This document shows, one piece after another, positions 16,836-26,823 of a DNA stretch of 64,000 nucleotides. Position 1 is the first letter of the stretch; the number at the start of each line of letters is the position of its first letter. The notes under the pieces are model-generated. The model saw only the letters and a program-made list of their open reading frames with translations. It ran no database searches and had not been told where the DNA came from. A program made the position numbers and the translations under genes. Location of the stretch: assembly GCA_964574215.1 (NCBI GenBank), contig CAZNLR010000017.1:1-64000 (forward strand). Reading direction: 5' to 3'. Origin of the DNA: GCA-2725625 sp964574215 (GTDB lineage: Bacteria; Pseudomonadota; Alphaproteobacteria; Rhodospirillales; UBA2165).

Positions 16836-18344
16836 CTATCCTTTTTTAATTCGAAGCGCCACGAACCTGAGTCCACTTTGGCTTTCGATCAATAATAGAA
16901 TGGATTTTCGGCCCGATTCGCCCGCCTGCTTTATTTTAGCCCTGACTTCGGCGGGTTTATTCACCTCATCCTGACTTACTTCGACAATGACGTCGCCGGG
17001 TTTTATGCCTTTCTCGGCGGCCGCTCCTTCCGGATCGACGGCAACGATAACCACGCCTTTGGCGGACTCTTTCAGTTTAAACCGTTTGCGGGTATTGGAA
17101 TCGACACGGCTCACGGTGACACCGAGCTGGGCGATGGCAAGTTCTTCACTTTTTTCCAAGCCGCCTTCATCGCCGTTTGAAGCTGGAAGTGAAGCCTGTT
17201 CCTCGTTCAACTCGCCCACGCGGACCGTGGTGCTGACTTTCTTGCCGTTGCGCCAAACCTCAACATTTACATCAATGCCGATTTCGGTTTCCGCGACGAT
17301 GCGGGGCAGCTTTCTCATTTCCGAAACGGTTTTGCCGTTAAAGGTAAGGATGACGTCGCCGGCTTTGATTTTTCCGTCCCCCGCCGGACTGCCTTTGGTG
17401 ACACTGGCGACCAAGGCGCCGCTGGGCTGGTCCAGACCGAGACTCTCCGCGATCTCTTCCGTCACCTTCTGGATGCGCACGCCAAGCCAGCCCCGGCGGG
17501 TCTTGCCGTATTTTCTTAGCTGGCTGATGATGCCTTTGGCTGTCGAGGAAGGAATGGAAAACCCGATACCGATAGATCCCCCGGATGGTGAAAATATTGC
17601 CGTATTGATGCCGATGACCTCGCCGTCCAAATTGAACAGCGGACCACCTGAATTGCCGCGGTTGATCGAGGCGTCGGTCTGGATGAAGTCGTCGTAGGGG
17701 CCGGAATTAATATTGCGTCCCCGGGCGGACACTATACCCGCCGTCACCGTTCCACCCAGGCCGAACGGGTTGCCGATGGCGACGACCCAGTCACCGACAC
17801 GGATTTTATCGGAATCGCCCAGACTGACGGCCGGCAGGTCTTTGATCGGCTTTACCTGCAGGACAGCCAGATCGGTTTTCGGATCACGGCCCACGACTTC
17901 GGCTTTCAGACTGGTGTTATCCTGTAGAATGACGGTTATTTCATCGGCATCCTGGATGACATGATTGTTGGTTATGATTATCCCCGCTTTGTCGACAATA
18001 AATCCTGATCCCAATGACGTCGATTTCCGGTTCTGTTGCGGCCGGTTGCGGTCGAAGAAATCCCGGAAAAATTCTTCAAAGGGAGATCCCGGAGGAAATT
18101 GGGGAAGTTCCGGCGTTCCCGATCTTTGCTTGGCGACGGCCGTGGTCGAGATATTCACCACCGCCGGCAGCAGCTTTGCCGCAAGATCGGCGAAACTTTC
18201 CGGCGCACTGCGTGCGAAAGATGTTGACGCCGTCATTGTAACGGCTGTCAAAACGGTAATCAGCAACAGGAGAATTTGTCGGGTGTAAAATGTGCCGACC
18301 GCGCCGACCGCATTTTCACCTTGCCGTTGGACCACATACTTCAC
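16836..18344 (-). CDS. degP: Periplasmic serine protease, DegP/HtrA family
   Basis: The product is 502 residues: a signal peptide ending near residue 44 (TSFA), a trypsin-like protease domain and two PDZ domains (about 270-370 and 400-495). The catalytic triad is His128 (TNNHVI), Asp158 (DPKTDLA) and Ser232 (GNSGGPLF). It degrades or refolds misfolded envelope proteins. The start is GTG 18344 with AGGTGA six bases upstream. It lies downstream of hflK-hflC-DUF2065 in the same direction, a common arrangement. DegQ-like naming would be equally valid. Confidence 0.93.
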   Translation of the reverse strand: MKYVVQRQGENAVGAVGTFYTRQILLLLITVLTAVTMTASTSFARSAPESFADLAAKLLPAVVNISTTAVAKQRSGTPELPQFPPGSPFEEFFRDFFDRNRPQQNRKSTSLGSGFIVDKAGIIITNNHVIQDADEITVILQDNTSLKAEVVGRDPKTDLAVLQVKPIKDLPAVSLGDSDKIRVGDWVVAIGNPFGLGGTVTAGIVSARGRNINSGPYDDFIQTDASINRGNSGGPLFNLDGEVIGINTAIFSPSGGSIGIGFSIPSSTAKGIISQLRKYGKTRRGWLGVRIQKVTEEIAESLGLDQPSGALVASVTKGSPAGDGKIKAGDVILTFNGKTVSEMRKLPRIVAETEIGIDVNVEVWRNGKKVSTTVRVGELNEEQASLPASNGDEGGLEKSEELAIAQLGVTVSRVDSNTRKRFKLKESAKGVVIVAVDPEGAAAEKGIKPGDVIVEVSQDEVNKPAEVRAKIKQAGESGRKSILLLIESQSGLRFVALRIKKG

Positions 18345-18447
18345 TTACATCACCTTTTTCTTTTTGATATTTGGACTTAACTTATATAGTCCAACGGGTG
18401 CTGAAAACAGCAACAATAAGACAAAAAAATTAAAAAAAGCGTGATCG

Positions 18448-18645
18448 TCAGCCTCGGATCAGCCAAACAAACGCCACTCCGACAATTGCCGCCGTCACAC
18501 CGGCAGTACGTAGTAAATTGTCAGGCTGTTCGAGTACCTGAAGCATAAATTTTTTCATAGCTTCGGGAAATAACGCATAGAGCGCCCCTTCAATAGCAAT
18601 CGCCAAAGCCAAGGCGGTTAGAAGGGCGATCAGGAGATCGGACAT
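18448..18645 (-). CDS. DUF2065 family small membrane protein
   Basis: The product is 65 residues with two hydrophobic helices (about 3-24 and 46-63) separated by an amphipathic segment (ALFPEAMKKFMLQVLEQPD). This is the DUF2065 pattern, and such proteins are often encoded directly after hflC, as here (24 bases). Its role is unknown; association with the HflKC-FtsH membrane complex is only inferred from position. Confidence 0.85.
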   Translation of the reverse strand: MSDLLIALLTALALAIAIEGALYALFPEAMKKFMLQVLEQPDNLLRTAGVTAAIVGVAFVWLIRG

Positions 18646-18669
18646 TATTTCCGGTCTCCTTTCACCACG

Positions 18670-19548
18670 CTATTTTTTATCCTTTGTACCAGACTCATCC
18701 CCAAAGAATTTGAAGAAATCTGAATCCGGGCTCAGCACCATTGTCGTTCCTTCACCAAAGGCCTTGTCGTAGGCTTCCATCGATCGGTAGAACTTGAAAA
18801 AATCCGTATCCTGACCGTAGGCGTCATTAAGTATCGTGGTTTTAGCGCCTTCACCTTCACCACGCAGAATCTGCGCCGTCTTTTCTGCTTCGGCGAGGAT
18901 AATGGTCCGATCGCGGTCCGCTTCGGCCTGAATTTTGGCTTTCAACTCGGCGCCTTGGGCCCGCAATTTGGCGGCTTCGGCGATACGGGACGACCGCATC
19001 CGGTTATACACCGCTTGAGATGTGGTATCCGGCAGGTCGGTTCGGCCGATACGAACGTCGACCACTTCGATACCGAAATCAGGTGCCTGCTCTTTCAATT
19101 GCTCCGTGATGCGATGCATGACATCGTCACGCTTATTAGACAGCATATCGCCCAACAACACGCGGCCGACTTCGGCACGAACGGCGGCATTCAGGCGGCC
19201 GCCAAAAATCTGACGGAAGTTGGCATCGGTTATAGCCTTTTTCCTGAATTCCAAAGGATCGACGATTTTATAACGGACAAAGGAATCAACATTGATCCGT
19301 TTCTGGTCGGTCAGGATAACTTCCTGGGCCGGCGGGTCCAGATCGAGAATACGGCGGTCGAAAAACAGCACGTTTTGAACAAACGGTAGTTTAAACTTTA
19401 ATCCCGGCTCCAACTCTGCCCGTACTGGATTACCGAATTGCAGCACCAAAGCAGATTGCGTCTGGTGGACGGTAAACAAAGAGCTGAAGGCTATAATACC
19501 GGCTGCGACTACGACGATACCGACAACGGCAAGAACGACTCTATTCAT
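18670..19548 (-). CDS. hflC: FtsH protease modulator HflC
   Basis: This 292-residue SPFH/band-7 protein has one N-terminal membrane anchor (about 5-25) and a large periplasmic domain. With HflK it forms a cage around the AAA protease FtsH and modulates membrane protein quality control. SPFH signatures include FVRYKIVDPLEFRK and the coiled-coil region AEAAKLRAQGAELKAKIQAEADRDRTIILAEAEK (given here in parts as AEAAKLRAQG and AEADRDRTII). The ATG overlaps the hflK stop by one base. Confidence 0.95.
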   Translation of the reverse strand: MNRVVLAVVGIVVVAAGIIAFSSLFTVHQTQSALVLQFGNPVRAELEPGLKFKLPFVQNVLFFDRRILDLDPPAQEVILTDQKRINVDSFVRYKIVDPLEFRKKAITDANFRQIFGGRLNAAVRAEVGRVLLGDMLSNKRDDVMHRITEQLKEQAPDFGIEVVDVRIGRTDLPDTTSQAVYNRMRSSRIAEAAKLRAQGAELKAKIQAEADRDRTIILAEAEKTAQILRGEGEGAKTTILNDAYGQDTDFFKFYRSMEAYDKAFGEGTTMVLSPDSDFFKFFGDESGTKDKK

Positions 19549-20660
19549 TATTTTACTCCCCCGCTTCTTTTCTGCAGTTCAGGTAACGGCAGGTAAGGCA
19601 CGACGCCCGGGCCGCCTTGACCACGGTCGATGATGACTTTTTCCGAATCCTTCAAGACCTGCTGCATGCGTTCCAGATAGAGGCGCGACCGGGTCACTTC
19701 CTTGCCGCCTTTATAAGCCTCATAAACCGAGAGGAACCGTTTGGCTTCACCTTCGGCTTCCCGGGTCAGTTTTTCCTTATAGGCCGTGGCTTCCTGAATT
19801 TGCCGCTCGGCCTCACCCTTGGCTTTGGGCAATATGTCATTGGCGTAGGCCTGGGCTTCATTCTGCTGACGTTCCCGGTCCTGTTTGGCCCGCTGCACAT
19901 CGTTGAACGCGTCGATCACCTGCTGCGGCGGTTCCACCTTTTGGAGTTTGATAGAAGCGATGAAGACCCCGGCGCCGTAGCTGTCGAGAATTTTTTGCAG
20001 TACTTCCAGCGTTCCGATTTCAACCTGGGTCCGTTTTCTCGCCAGGGCGTCTTCCAAATTGGTCTGTCCGACCACTTCGCGGATGGCGCTTTCGGCGGCC
20101 AGTTTTACCGTATCGGCAGGATTGCGGATATTGAACAGGAACGCCGCCGCGTCTTTGATACGCCACTGAACGACGAAATCGATATCGATGATGTTCTGGT
20201 CACCCGTCAGCATTAGACTTTCTTCGGAGACATCGCGGACGCTCGATGAGTGAGAACCGCCTTGCCCAATTTGACGAAATCCAATGCTGGTGATGTTGGT
20301 GTTCTCCACATTGGGGGTGAAGACCTGACCAATGGGTCCCGGGAACCAATAGTTCAAACCGGCTGATGTCTGATTGACAAATTTGCCAAACAACATTTCC
20401 ACGCCCTGTTCGCCCGGCTGCACCCGGTAGAATCCGGTCGCCAGCCAAACCACGATGGCAGCCAACACCAGAAGAACGAGGCGCCGTCCGCCCCCGCCCC
20501 CGCTGGGTATGATCTTTTTGAATTTGTCCTGGCTGCGGCGCAGCATTTCTTCGATATCAGGGGGCTGCTGGCCGGATGGGCCACCGCCGCCTCCGCCCCA
20601 AGGACCTTGTCCTCCACCGCCTCCGCCCCAGGGGCCACCGCGTTGCGTATCCCAAGCCAT
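19548..20660 (-). CDS. hflK: FtsH protease modulator HflK
   Basis: The product is 370 residues. A Gly/Pro/Trp-rich cytoplasmic N-terminus (about 1-35) is typical of HflK. One transmembrane helix (about 62-80) leads into the periplasmic SPFH domain with RVQPGEQGVEMLFGK, then a helical region ending in VVPYLPLPEL. It forms the HflKC complex with the gene that overlaps its stop codon. It is the first gene of hflK-hflC-DUF2065-(degP) and is divergent from mrp. Confidence 0.95.
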   Translation of the reverse strand: MAWDTQRGGPWGGGGGGQGPWGGGGGGPSGQQPPDIEEMLRRSQDKFKKIIPSGGGGGRRLVLLVLAAIVVWLATGFYRVQPGEQGVEMLFGKFVNQTSAGLNYWFPGPIGQVFTPNVENTNITSIGFRQIGQGGSHSSSVRDVSEESLMLTGDQNIIDIDFVVQWRIKDAAAFLFNIRNPADTVKLAAESAIREVVGQTNLEDALARKRTQVEIGTLEVLQKILDSYGAGVFIASIKLQKVEPPQQVIDAFNDVQRAKQDRERQQNEAQAYANDILPKAKGEAERQIQEATAYKEKLTREAEGEAKRFLSVYEAYKGGKEVTRSRLYLERMQQVLKDSEKVIIDRGQGGPGVVPYLPLPELQKRSGGVK

Positions 20661-20848
20661 TTAATTTATCCTTTTCATGCTAATTCTTATAATTTTTCTC
20701 GGTGAGAAAGTGGCTTTCGCCTTTTTCAATGCTAATTAATGCCTTATATGACAGCTTAGAGGCCCTTGCAACGACGACTCGCACTAGTTTTATCGTATCT
20801 GGGGCTTTGATCTGTCACTTTATTGTCAACAAGTTCGGAGCCTTAGAT

Positions 20849-21931
20849 ATGGCGGAAGTTACTGCTGAGCAAGTCCTGGAAGCGCTAAAAGTAGTCGATG
20901 ATCCTTTTAAGAAGGAAAATATCGTCGATCTCGGCATGATTGACGGACTGCAAATTAAAGATGGTCATGTCGCGTTCGCTATTGAAATCGATCCGGCCCA
21001 GGGCGCGGAGATGGAACCGATCCGCAAGATCGCAGAGGATTCCGTTCATGCCTTGCCCGGCGTTCTGACGGTGACGGCCGTATTGACCGCCGAACGTGCG
21101 CCCTCGGCGGCGCCGCCTCAGGATGGTCCTCAATTGATGCCGGGGCAGGGGCAGTTACCGCCGAAAATGGATTTGCCTGGAATTAAATCGGTGATCGCCG
21201 TCGCCTCCGGAAAGGGTGGTGTCGGCAAGTCGACGACAGCGGTGAACCTTGCGTTGGCCATGGCGGAAAATGGCAAGAAAGTCGGCTTGTTGGACGCCGA
21301 TATATACGGTCCCTCGATCCCACGCATGCTGGGCGTTACCGACGACCCCTCGCAAAGCGAAAGCGGTAAGATCGCGCCCCTGGAAGGACATGGCATCAAA
21401 TGTATGTCCATGGGCTTTCTGGTGGAAGAGGAAACCCCGGTCATATGGCGTGGCCCTATGGCCACCGGCGCTTTGGAGCAGTTGCTGAGCGATGTCGAAT
21501 GGGGTGATTTGGATGTCCTGGTGGTCGATCTGCCGCCGGGAACCGGTGATATTCACTTATCCATGGCGCAGCGCGTTCCCCTGGACGGTGCGATTATTGT
21601 TTCGACTCCCCAGGACATCGCCCTCGCCGATGCCCGCAAAGGTCTCAACATGTTCGTTAAGGTCGATATACCGGTATTTGGACTGATCGAAAATATGAGT
21701 TACTTCGCCTGCCCGCATTGTGGCGAACGGTCAGATATTTTCAGTCACGGCGGTGCCCGGGAAGAAGCGGAAATATTAGACGTGGATTTTCTCGGTGAGA
21801 TTCCCTTGGATATTGTGATCCGTGAAACCTCCGACGGCGGCAATCCCATCGTCGCCAGCGATCCCGGTAGCGTTCACAGTGAAGCCTACAAGAATATCGC
21901 AGAAAAGGTATGGCAAAGTTTGAACGCCTGA
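20849..21931 (+). CDS. mrp: Iron-sulfur cluster carrier Mrp (ApbC)
   Basis: The product is 360 residues. The N-terminal MIP18-like (DUF59) domain covers about 1-80, then a ParA-type P-loop ATPase begins with GKGGVGKST near residue 120. The family motifs DADIYGPSIPRMLG and DLPPGTGDIHL are present, as is the C-terminal CPHCGE cysteine pair that binds a bridging 4Fe-4S cluster. It delivers Fe-S clusters to apoproteins in the cytoplasm. The ATG at 20849 is chosen because CGGAG lies nine bases upstream and it matches the family N-terminus. An intrinsic terminator follows. Confidence 0.95.
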   Translation: MAEVTAEQVLEALKVVDDPFKKENIVDLGMIDGLQIKDGHVAFAIEIDPAQGAEMEPIRKIAEDSVHALPGVLTVTAVLTAERAPSAAPPQDGPQLMPGQGQLPPKMDLPGIKSVIAVASGKGGVGKSTTAVNLALAMAENGKKVGLLDADIYGPSIPRMLGVTDDPSQSESGKIAPLEGHGIKCMSMGFLVEEETPVIWRGPMATGALEQLLSDVEWGDLDVLVVDLPPGTGDIHLSMAQRVPLDGAIIVSTPQDIALADARKGLNMFVKVDIPVFGLIENMSYFACPHCGERSDIFSHGGAREEAEILDVDFLGEIPLDIVIRETSDGGNPIVASDPGSVHSEAYKNIAEKVWQSLNA

Positions 21932-21955
21932 ATATCGGCGAATTGAGAAATCAAT

Positions 21956-21996
21956 AGGGTCAAATTCGAAAATGTCGATTTTGACCCTAATTTTTT
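21956..21996 (+). terminator. Intrinsic terminator of mrp
   Basis: The stem AGGGTCAAATTCGA pairs with TCGATTTTGACCCT (one mismatch) around a short loop and is followed by AATTTTTTG, 25 bases after the mrp stop. Confidence 0.85.
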
Positions 21997-22394
21997 GATT
22001 CCCTCTAAGCCGTTAATTTTTAATGGTTTATTAGGAACTTTCACGCGTATTTCGCCTCTTTTCTTCTCCAAATCAGATTTCGTCAAAAATTCAACTAAAA
22101 AGTTTGAAGTTTACCATTTGATTTCAATGCCTTAAGCAGTAACTACAATAACATTTTGTATATCGGAAATTACGTATTCATTTCTTCTTGTGCCCTAGGG
22201 AAATCCCTAATAAAGGTATTTCAATGCAAATTTTTTTGAGTGCTAAGTATCGGTAATCTAAGGAAATTCACACGCGTTAATATCGAATACATCACGGGTT
22301 AATTTCCCAGATAACTAAATGTGGCTTGATGAGGGAACTCCAGAAGGAGGCTGGCGGCGCTAACGCCGCCATTATTGAAACTGCAGTTAGTTAA
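21997..22394. other. AT-rich intergenic region upstream of the RTX gene
   Basis: About 400 bases without a gene. It is AT-rich to about 22330. A small hairpin (GGCGGCG-CTAA-CGCCGCC) with GAAGGAGG just upstream lies 30-50 bases before the RTX start codon. This might be part of the leader, because no ribosome site is seen directly before the ATG. Nothing else recognisable. Confidence 0.5.
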
Positions 22395-25300
22395 ATGACG
22401 ACGATTCAAATAGCACAGGCAACTGGCGATACGATTACGCTCCCGGACGGCTTCGTTCTGGGAACGGCTGAGTTCGCCCAGTCGGGATCGGATCTTGTCA
22501 TTATCGGCGAGGACGGGACATCAGTCGTTCTCGAAAATTATTTTTCCAACCCTACACTTCCAAACATCGAAACGGCCGAAGGCGGCGAATTGTCCGGCAC
22601 CATCGCGGCACGTCTAGCCGGCGTAAACATCAACCCGGAATCGGGCGCCACCGATTCATTGACCCCCATCGGCGAAATTTCAAACGTCACCGGTACGGTG
22701 TCGGTTATCCGGGCCAACGGTGAGGCGGTCACTCTCCAAGAAGGAGACCCCATCTACGCCAATGACATTATCGAAACTAGTGGCGACGGCGCGGCCGGCG
22801 TCGTGTTGGCCGACGAATCCGTTCTTTCCATGTCGGAAAACGGCCGGGTGGTGATCGAAGAAGTTTCATTCGATCAGGAAGTACAGGAAGGTGAAGTCTC
22901 CATTTCCATTCTCAGCGGTAAGTTTACCGTTGCCGGTGGTGAAGTTGCTCAATCAAATCCTGATGCCATGACTATTTCCACTTTGACCGCCGAAATCCAT
23001 GTCGATGGGGCACAGGCGGCAATCGATGCGTCCGGCGGGTCGGACTTGTCCGTCGTTTTGATGGAGAATGGTCAGGAAAGCCAAGGAAGCTTGGTCATCA
23101 CGACCAACAAAGGTTTGGTCGAGATCAACGAAACCTATCAGTCAGTAAATATTTCAGGCGAACAACAAGGTGCACTGGTTGTCGGGCAGTCTGACGAACT
23201 GGAAGTCATGGCCAACGATAGTCTTTACATCGACGGCGACGATACGGTGTTTGATGGCGGTGAAGGGTCTGATCGGCTTTATGTTCTTTCAGAAGACGCC
23301 GTCGATCTGGATCTTTCGGCCAGCAATATTGAGTATGTGAGCGCCAATGCTGGCGACGACACGTTGGATGCCGATGGCATGACCGACAATGTTTCGCTCT
23401 ACGGTAAAGCCGGTGAAGACGATTTAACCGGCGGCGAGGGCGCCGACCGGCTGTATGGCGGCGACGACAGTGATACGGTAGAAGGCGGCGCCGGAAACGA
23501 TAGCGTCTATGGTGACGCCGGCGATGACGTTGTTTCAGGAGGAGACGGTGTAGACCGGGTCTATGGCGGTGCGGGTGCTGATGAACTTTATGGCGGCGCC
23601 GGCAACGATTCTCTTTATATAGACGGCGACGATACGGTGTTTGACGGCGGTGAAGNNNNNNNNNNNNNNNNNNNNNNNNNNNNNNNNNNNNNNNNNNNNN
23701 NNNNNNNNNNNNNNNNNNNNNNNNNNNNNNNNNNNNNNNNNNNNNNNNNNNNNNNACGGCAACGACCGGCTTTACGGCAACGATGGTGCTGACGAGCTTT
23801 ATGGCGGCGCAGGCAACGATTCTCTTTATATAGACGGCGACGATACGGTGTTTGACGGCGGTGAAGGTATTGACCGGGTTTATGTCCAGTCGACGGATGC
23901 CGCCAATATCGACCTTGCCGCCAACAATCTGGAATACGCCAGCGGTAATGTGGGCAACGATGTCTTCGACGCCTCAGGTGTCGAAGTTGCGGTATCTCTC
24001 TACGGTAAGGACGGTGACGACGTGCTGACCGGCGGCGACGGCAACGACCGGCTTTACGGCAACGATGGTGCTGACGAGCTTTATGGCGGCGCTGGTAATG
24101 ATTCTCTTTATATTGACGGCGACGATACGGTCTTTGACGGCGGTGACGGCATTGACCGTGTTTATGTCTATTCAACGGATGCCGCTAATATCGACCTTGC
24201 CGCCAACAATCTGGAATATGCCAGCGGTAACACCGGTAATGACGTTTTCGACGCCTCAGGGGTCGCCGTTGCCGTTTCACTTTACGGCAAAGACGGCGAT
24301 GACGTGCTGACCGGTGGCGCTGGCAACGACAGACTTTATGGCAACGACGGCGCAGATGAGCTTTATGGCGGCGCTGGTAATGATTCTCTGTATATAGACG
24401 GTGACGATACGGTCGTAGACGGCGGCGATGGGATCGACAGGGTCTTCCTCATGAGTGCCGACGCCCTCACCATGAGTTTGGCGACGCACGATGTGGAGTA
24501 CGTCAAGGCCAACGCCGGTAACGACAATTTAGATGCATCCGGCGTGACAGCCAACGTTTCCCTTTACGGCCAGGGCGGCGATGACGTTTTGACGGGTGGC
24601 GCCGGCGCGGACCGTATTTACGGCAACGACGGCGCTGATCAATTGTCCGGCGGCGCCGGTAACGACTCTTTATATATCGACGGCGACGACACGGTTTTTG
24701 ACGGCGGTGAAGGGGTGGATAGAATTTTCGTGCTCACACCCGACTCCGTCACCATCGATCTGGCCGCCAGCAATGTCGAATATGTCAAAGCCAACGCCGG
24801 CGATGATACGTTGGATGGGTCCGGACAGGCAGCCAATTTGTCCCTCTATGGTCAGGGTGGTGATGACGTGTTGACCGGTGGCAGCGGTAACGACAGGCTT
24901 TACGGTAACGACGGCGCTGACCAGCTGTACGGTGGCGCCGGTAACGATTCTCTTTATATCGACGGCGACGACACCGTCTATCTCGGCGGCGAAGGGGTGG
25001 ACAGAATTTTTGTTCTGTCCTCGGAGTCCGTTTCCCTCGACCTGGCGGCCAACAGCATCGAATACGCCAAGGGCAACGAGGGCGACGACACATTGGACGG
25101 TTCAGGAGCGACGGCCAATATTTCCCTCTATGGCCAGGGCGGTAACGATATTCTTTCCTCGGGAACCGGCGCCGACCGGCTTTATGGCGGCGACGGCAGC
25201 GACACCTTAACGGCCAGTTCGGGCAGTGACCGGCTTTACGGCAATGACGGCGACGATATCCTGATTGCCGGCGACGGCGCCGACCGGTTGTATGCCGGTG

Positions 25301-25587
25301 CCGGTGATGATCAGCTGTCGGGCGGTTTGGGAACGGATATCTTTTATTTCTACGGTGATGCCGGCGCCAACGTGATCAGTGATTACAGCGCTTTTGAAAA
25401 ATTAGTATTTACCGGCAGCGATTTTACCGCCGACGCTTTGCACGTGATTGCCGACGGCAATAACGCGGTTGTCACATTTGATAATGTTACCGACTTCGAA
25501 TTGACCGTTGAAAACGTCGATGCCGCCGACTTCGACGCTGCTCAGGGTTCGACCACTTTAACCCTAGACTTTAATACGGTTATTTAA
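22395..25587 (+). CDS. FecR-like/RTX repeat calcium-binding protein (assembly gap inside)
   Basis: The N-terminus (about 1-70) matches the start of secreted adhesin-type proteins. Residues 95-215 resemble a FecR-type domain (GTVSVIRANGEAVTLQEGD). The rest is RTX calcium-binding nonapeptides (GGAGND, YGNDGAD) built into 94-residue repeats that start GNDSLYIDGDDTV. The C-terminus (from about YSAFEKLVFTG) resembles a type I secretion end. There is no signal peptide. A run of 100 N at 23656-23755 breaks the reading frame, but the repeat period shows that the true gap is 171 bases (plus a multiple of 282), which restores one frame, so this is one gene. It is probably secreted by a type I system, none of which is encoded nearby. 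No Shine-Dalgarno sequence precedes the ATG. Confidence 0.8.
23607..25227 (+). repeat. 282-bp in-frame tandem repeats within the RTX gene
   Basis: The sequence encoding GNDSLY recurs at 23607, (gap), 23818, 24100, 24382, 24664 and 24946. The last five are exactly 282 bases (94 codons) apart. An earlier unit starts at 23217 and is 390 bases long, because it carries four additional nine-residue RTX repeats. The two units next to the gap are nearly identical, which explains the assembly failure. Confidence 0.9.
23656..23755. other. Assembly gap (100 N) of nominal length
   Basis: Exactly 100 N inside the RTX repeats. The distance between equivalent points on either side is 211 bases instead of 282, so the true gap should be 171 bases or 171 plus n times 282. 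Both keep the reading frame, whereas 100 does not. Confidence 0.9.
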
Positions 25588-26525
25588 TTTTCCTCCCGGT
25601 CCAGGGTGGCCATCAGTTCTCGCCATTCCCGGGGGCTCATGCCGCTCTCTTTTTGGGAAACCTCTTCCCCGGCAATCAATTTCTTGACGACGTTCAGCGC
25701 CTTGGCCGACAGGCCGACGCCGCCAACCCGGTATTCCATGAAGGCTTCATGGGCAATGGGCACCCACCGTTTGACGGTTTCCAGCATGGCTTCCGCGTAA
25801 ACCCGGATTTCGTATTGAGCGTGGGAATCGGCCCTTAGCGACAGGAAATGCAGTAGATTGTGGAGGTCGATTTTCCAGTACCATTGGGTATAGGCGTTGA
25901 GGGTCAGATTCATGCGCGCCAGTTCGCGGGCCAGGCCATCCCGGCCTTCATCGACGACATTGCCGTCCGCATCCTCGTTGAGCATCTCCACGTAATGGTC
26001 ATAAGTCTGTTGTGCGTCCGACTTGAGAAGGTCCAGCACCCGCGCCGCCTCTTCGCCCCTCAGCAATTGGCCGCGGCCCTGCCGGTTGCTGCGGGATTGG
26101 GTCGCCAACTGATCCTCGGCCGGAATATAAAATTCTCGGTCGAGCATGGAATAGCGCGCCGAATATTCGTTCACGTTGGCGGTGCGGTGCCTGATCCATT
26201 GCCGGGCGATAAAGATCGGCAGCTTAATATGATATTTAATCTCGCACATCTCGAACGGCGTGGTGTGACGGTGGCGCAGAAGATATTTGATCAACCCGGC
26301 ATCGTCGGAAATCTTTTTGGTGCCCTTGCCGTAGGAAACCCGGGCCGCCTGAACGATAGCGGCGTCGTCACCCATATAATCGATCACCCGGACCAGTCCA
26401 TGGTCCAGAACCGGTATTGGTTCGTAGAGTATTTCTTCTAGAGCCGGAACGGTGGCTCGGCGGGTTTGGGATTGTGAGGCGCGGGCGGCTTCGATTTCGG
26501 TTTTTTGTTCGTTGGTAAGTTCCAT
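25584..26525 (-). CDS. thyX: FAD-dependent thymidylate synthase
   Basis: ThyX makes dTMP from dUMP using FAD, NADPH and methylene-tetrahydrofolate, replacing ThyA. The 313-residue protein contains the ThyX signature RHRTANVNEYS (RHRx7S) near residue 137 and the conserved NLHNLLHFL-type helix (DLHNLLHFLSLR). The start ATG at 26525 fits the family; further codons upstream lack support. Its stop codon overlaps the stop of the convergent RTX gene by three bases, within the four-base TTAA. It is divergent from the tmRNA gene. Confidence 0.95.
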   Translation of the reverse strand: MELTNEQKTEIEAARASQSQTRRATVPALEEILYEPIPVLDHGLVRVIDYMGDDAAIVQAARVSYGKGTKKISDDAGLIKYLLRHRHTTPFEMCEIKYHIKLPIFIARQWIRHRTANVNEYSARYSMLDREFYIPAEDQLATQSRSNRQGRGQLLRGEEAARVLDLLKSDAQQTYDHYVEMLNEDADGNVVDEGRDGLARELARMNLTLNAYTQWYWKIDLHNLLHFLSLRADSHAQYEIRVYAEAMLETVKRWVPIAHEAFMEYRVGGVGLSAKALNVVKKLIAGEEVSQKESGMSPREWRELMATLDREEN

Positions 26526-26689
26526 AAGCGGGGCGATCCTGTCTCTAAATTGATAGCGCACTTTAACGGCTCCACTGTTCGGGCGCAAAGGTTGGAATGG
26601 CGATCAACTGGAGCATTGTTCATTTTCGGATGTTCCCAAGACAATTCTCTGGCCATGCCCCCTTCCAATGAACAGTCGATGGGACTATA

Positions 26690-26777
26690 TTTAGAGGGTC
26701 GGTTTACCGACTATGGCGATAAACGCTATGTGGAATAAGCGTTGCGGACCCGGGGGCAGTGCCCGGCGCCTCCACCA
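26690..26777 (+). ncRNA. ssrA: tmRNA acceptor piece (permuted ssrA)
   Basis: The 3' end is a tRNA-like T-arm (CCCGGGGGCAGTGCCCGG) followed by CGCCTCC and ACCA, ending with encoded CCA at 26775-26777. CGCCTCC pairs with GGGGGCG at the start of the coding piece located downstream (26824), so the acceptor stem joins two separate RNA pieces. Acceptor piece first and coding piece second is the circularly permuted arrangement of alphaproteobacterial tmRNA. CTATGT near 26727 can pair with GCGTAG of the coding piece (P2 helix). The 5' boundary is approximate. Confidence 0.85.
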
Positions 26778-26823
26778 TAATTTGTTGGAAATCCAGGAGT
26801 TTTTGGATTTTGAAAAAGTTTAT

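Noticed and set aside
23641..25587. A real frameshift or second gene in the RTX region
   Set aside because: The frame change equals the nominal 100-N gap; the 282-base period restores one frame with a 171-base gap.
22395..25587. CRISPR or satellite interpretation of the 282-bp repeats
   Set aside because: The repeats are in frame, encode RTX nonapeptides and have no spacers.
25584..25587. Overlapping stop codons of the RTX gene and thyX as a regulatory feature
   Set aside because: The TTAA overlap is what compact convergent genes often show; nothing further supports a function.
26505..26738. Protein-coding frame spanning the thyX start and the tmRNA acceptor region
   Set aside because: It overlaps the thyX 5' end and a structured RNA; there is no family match.
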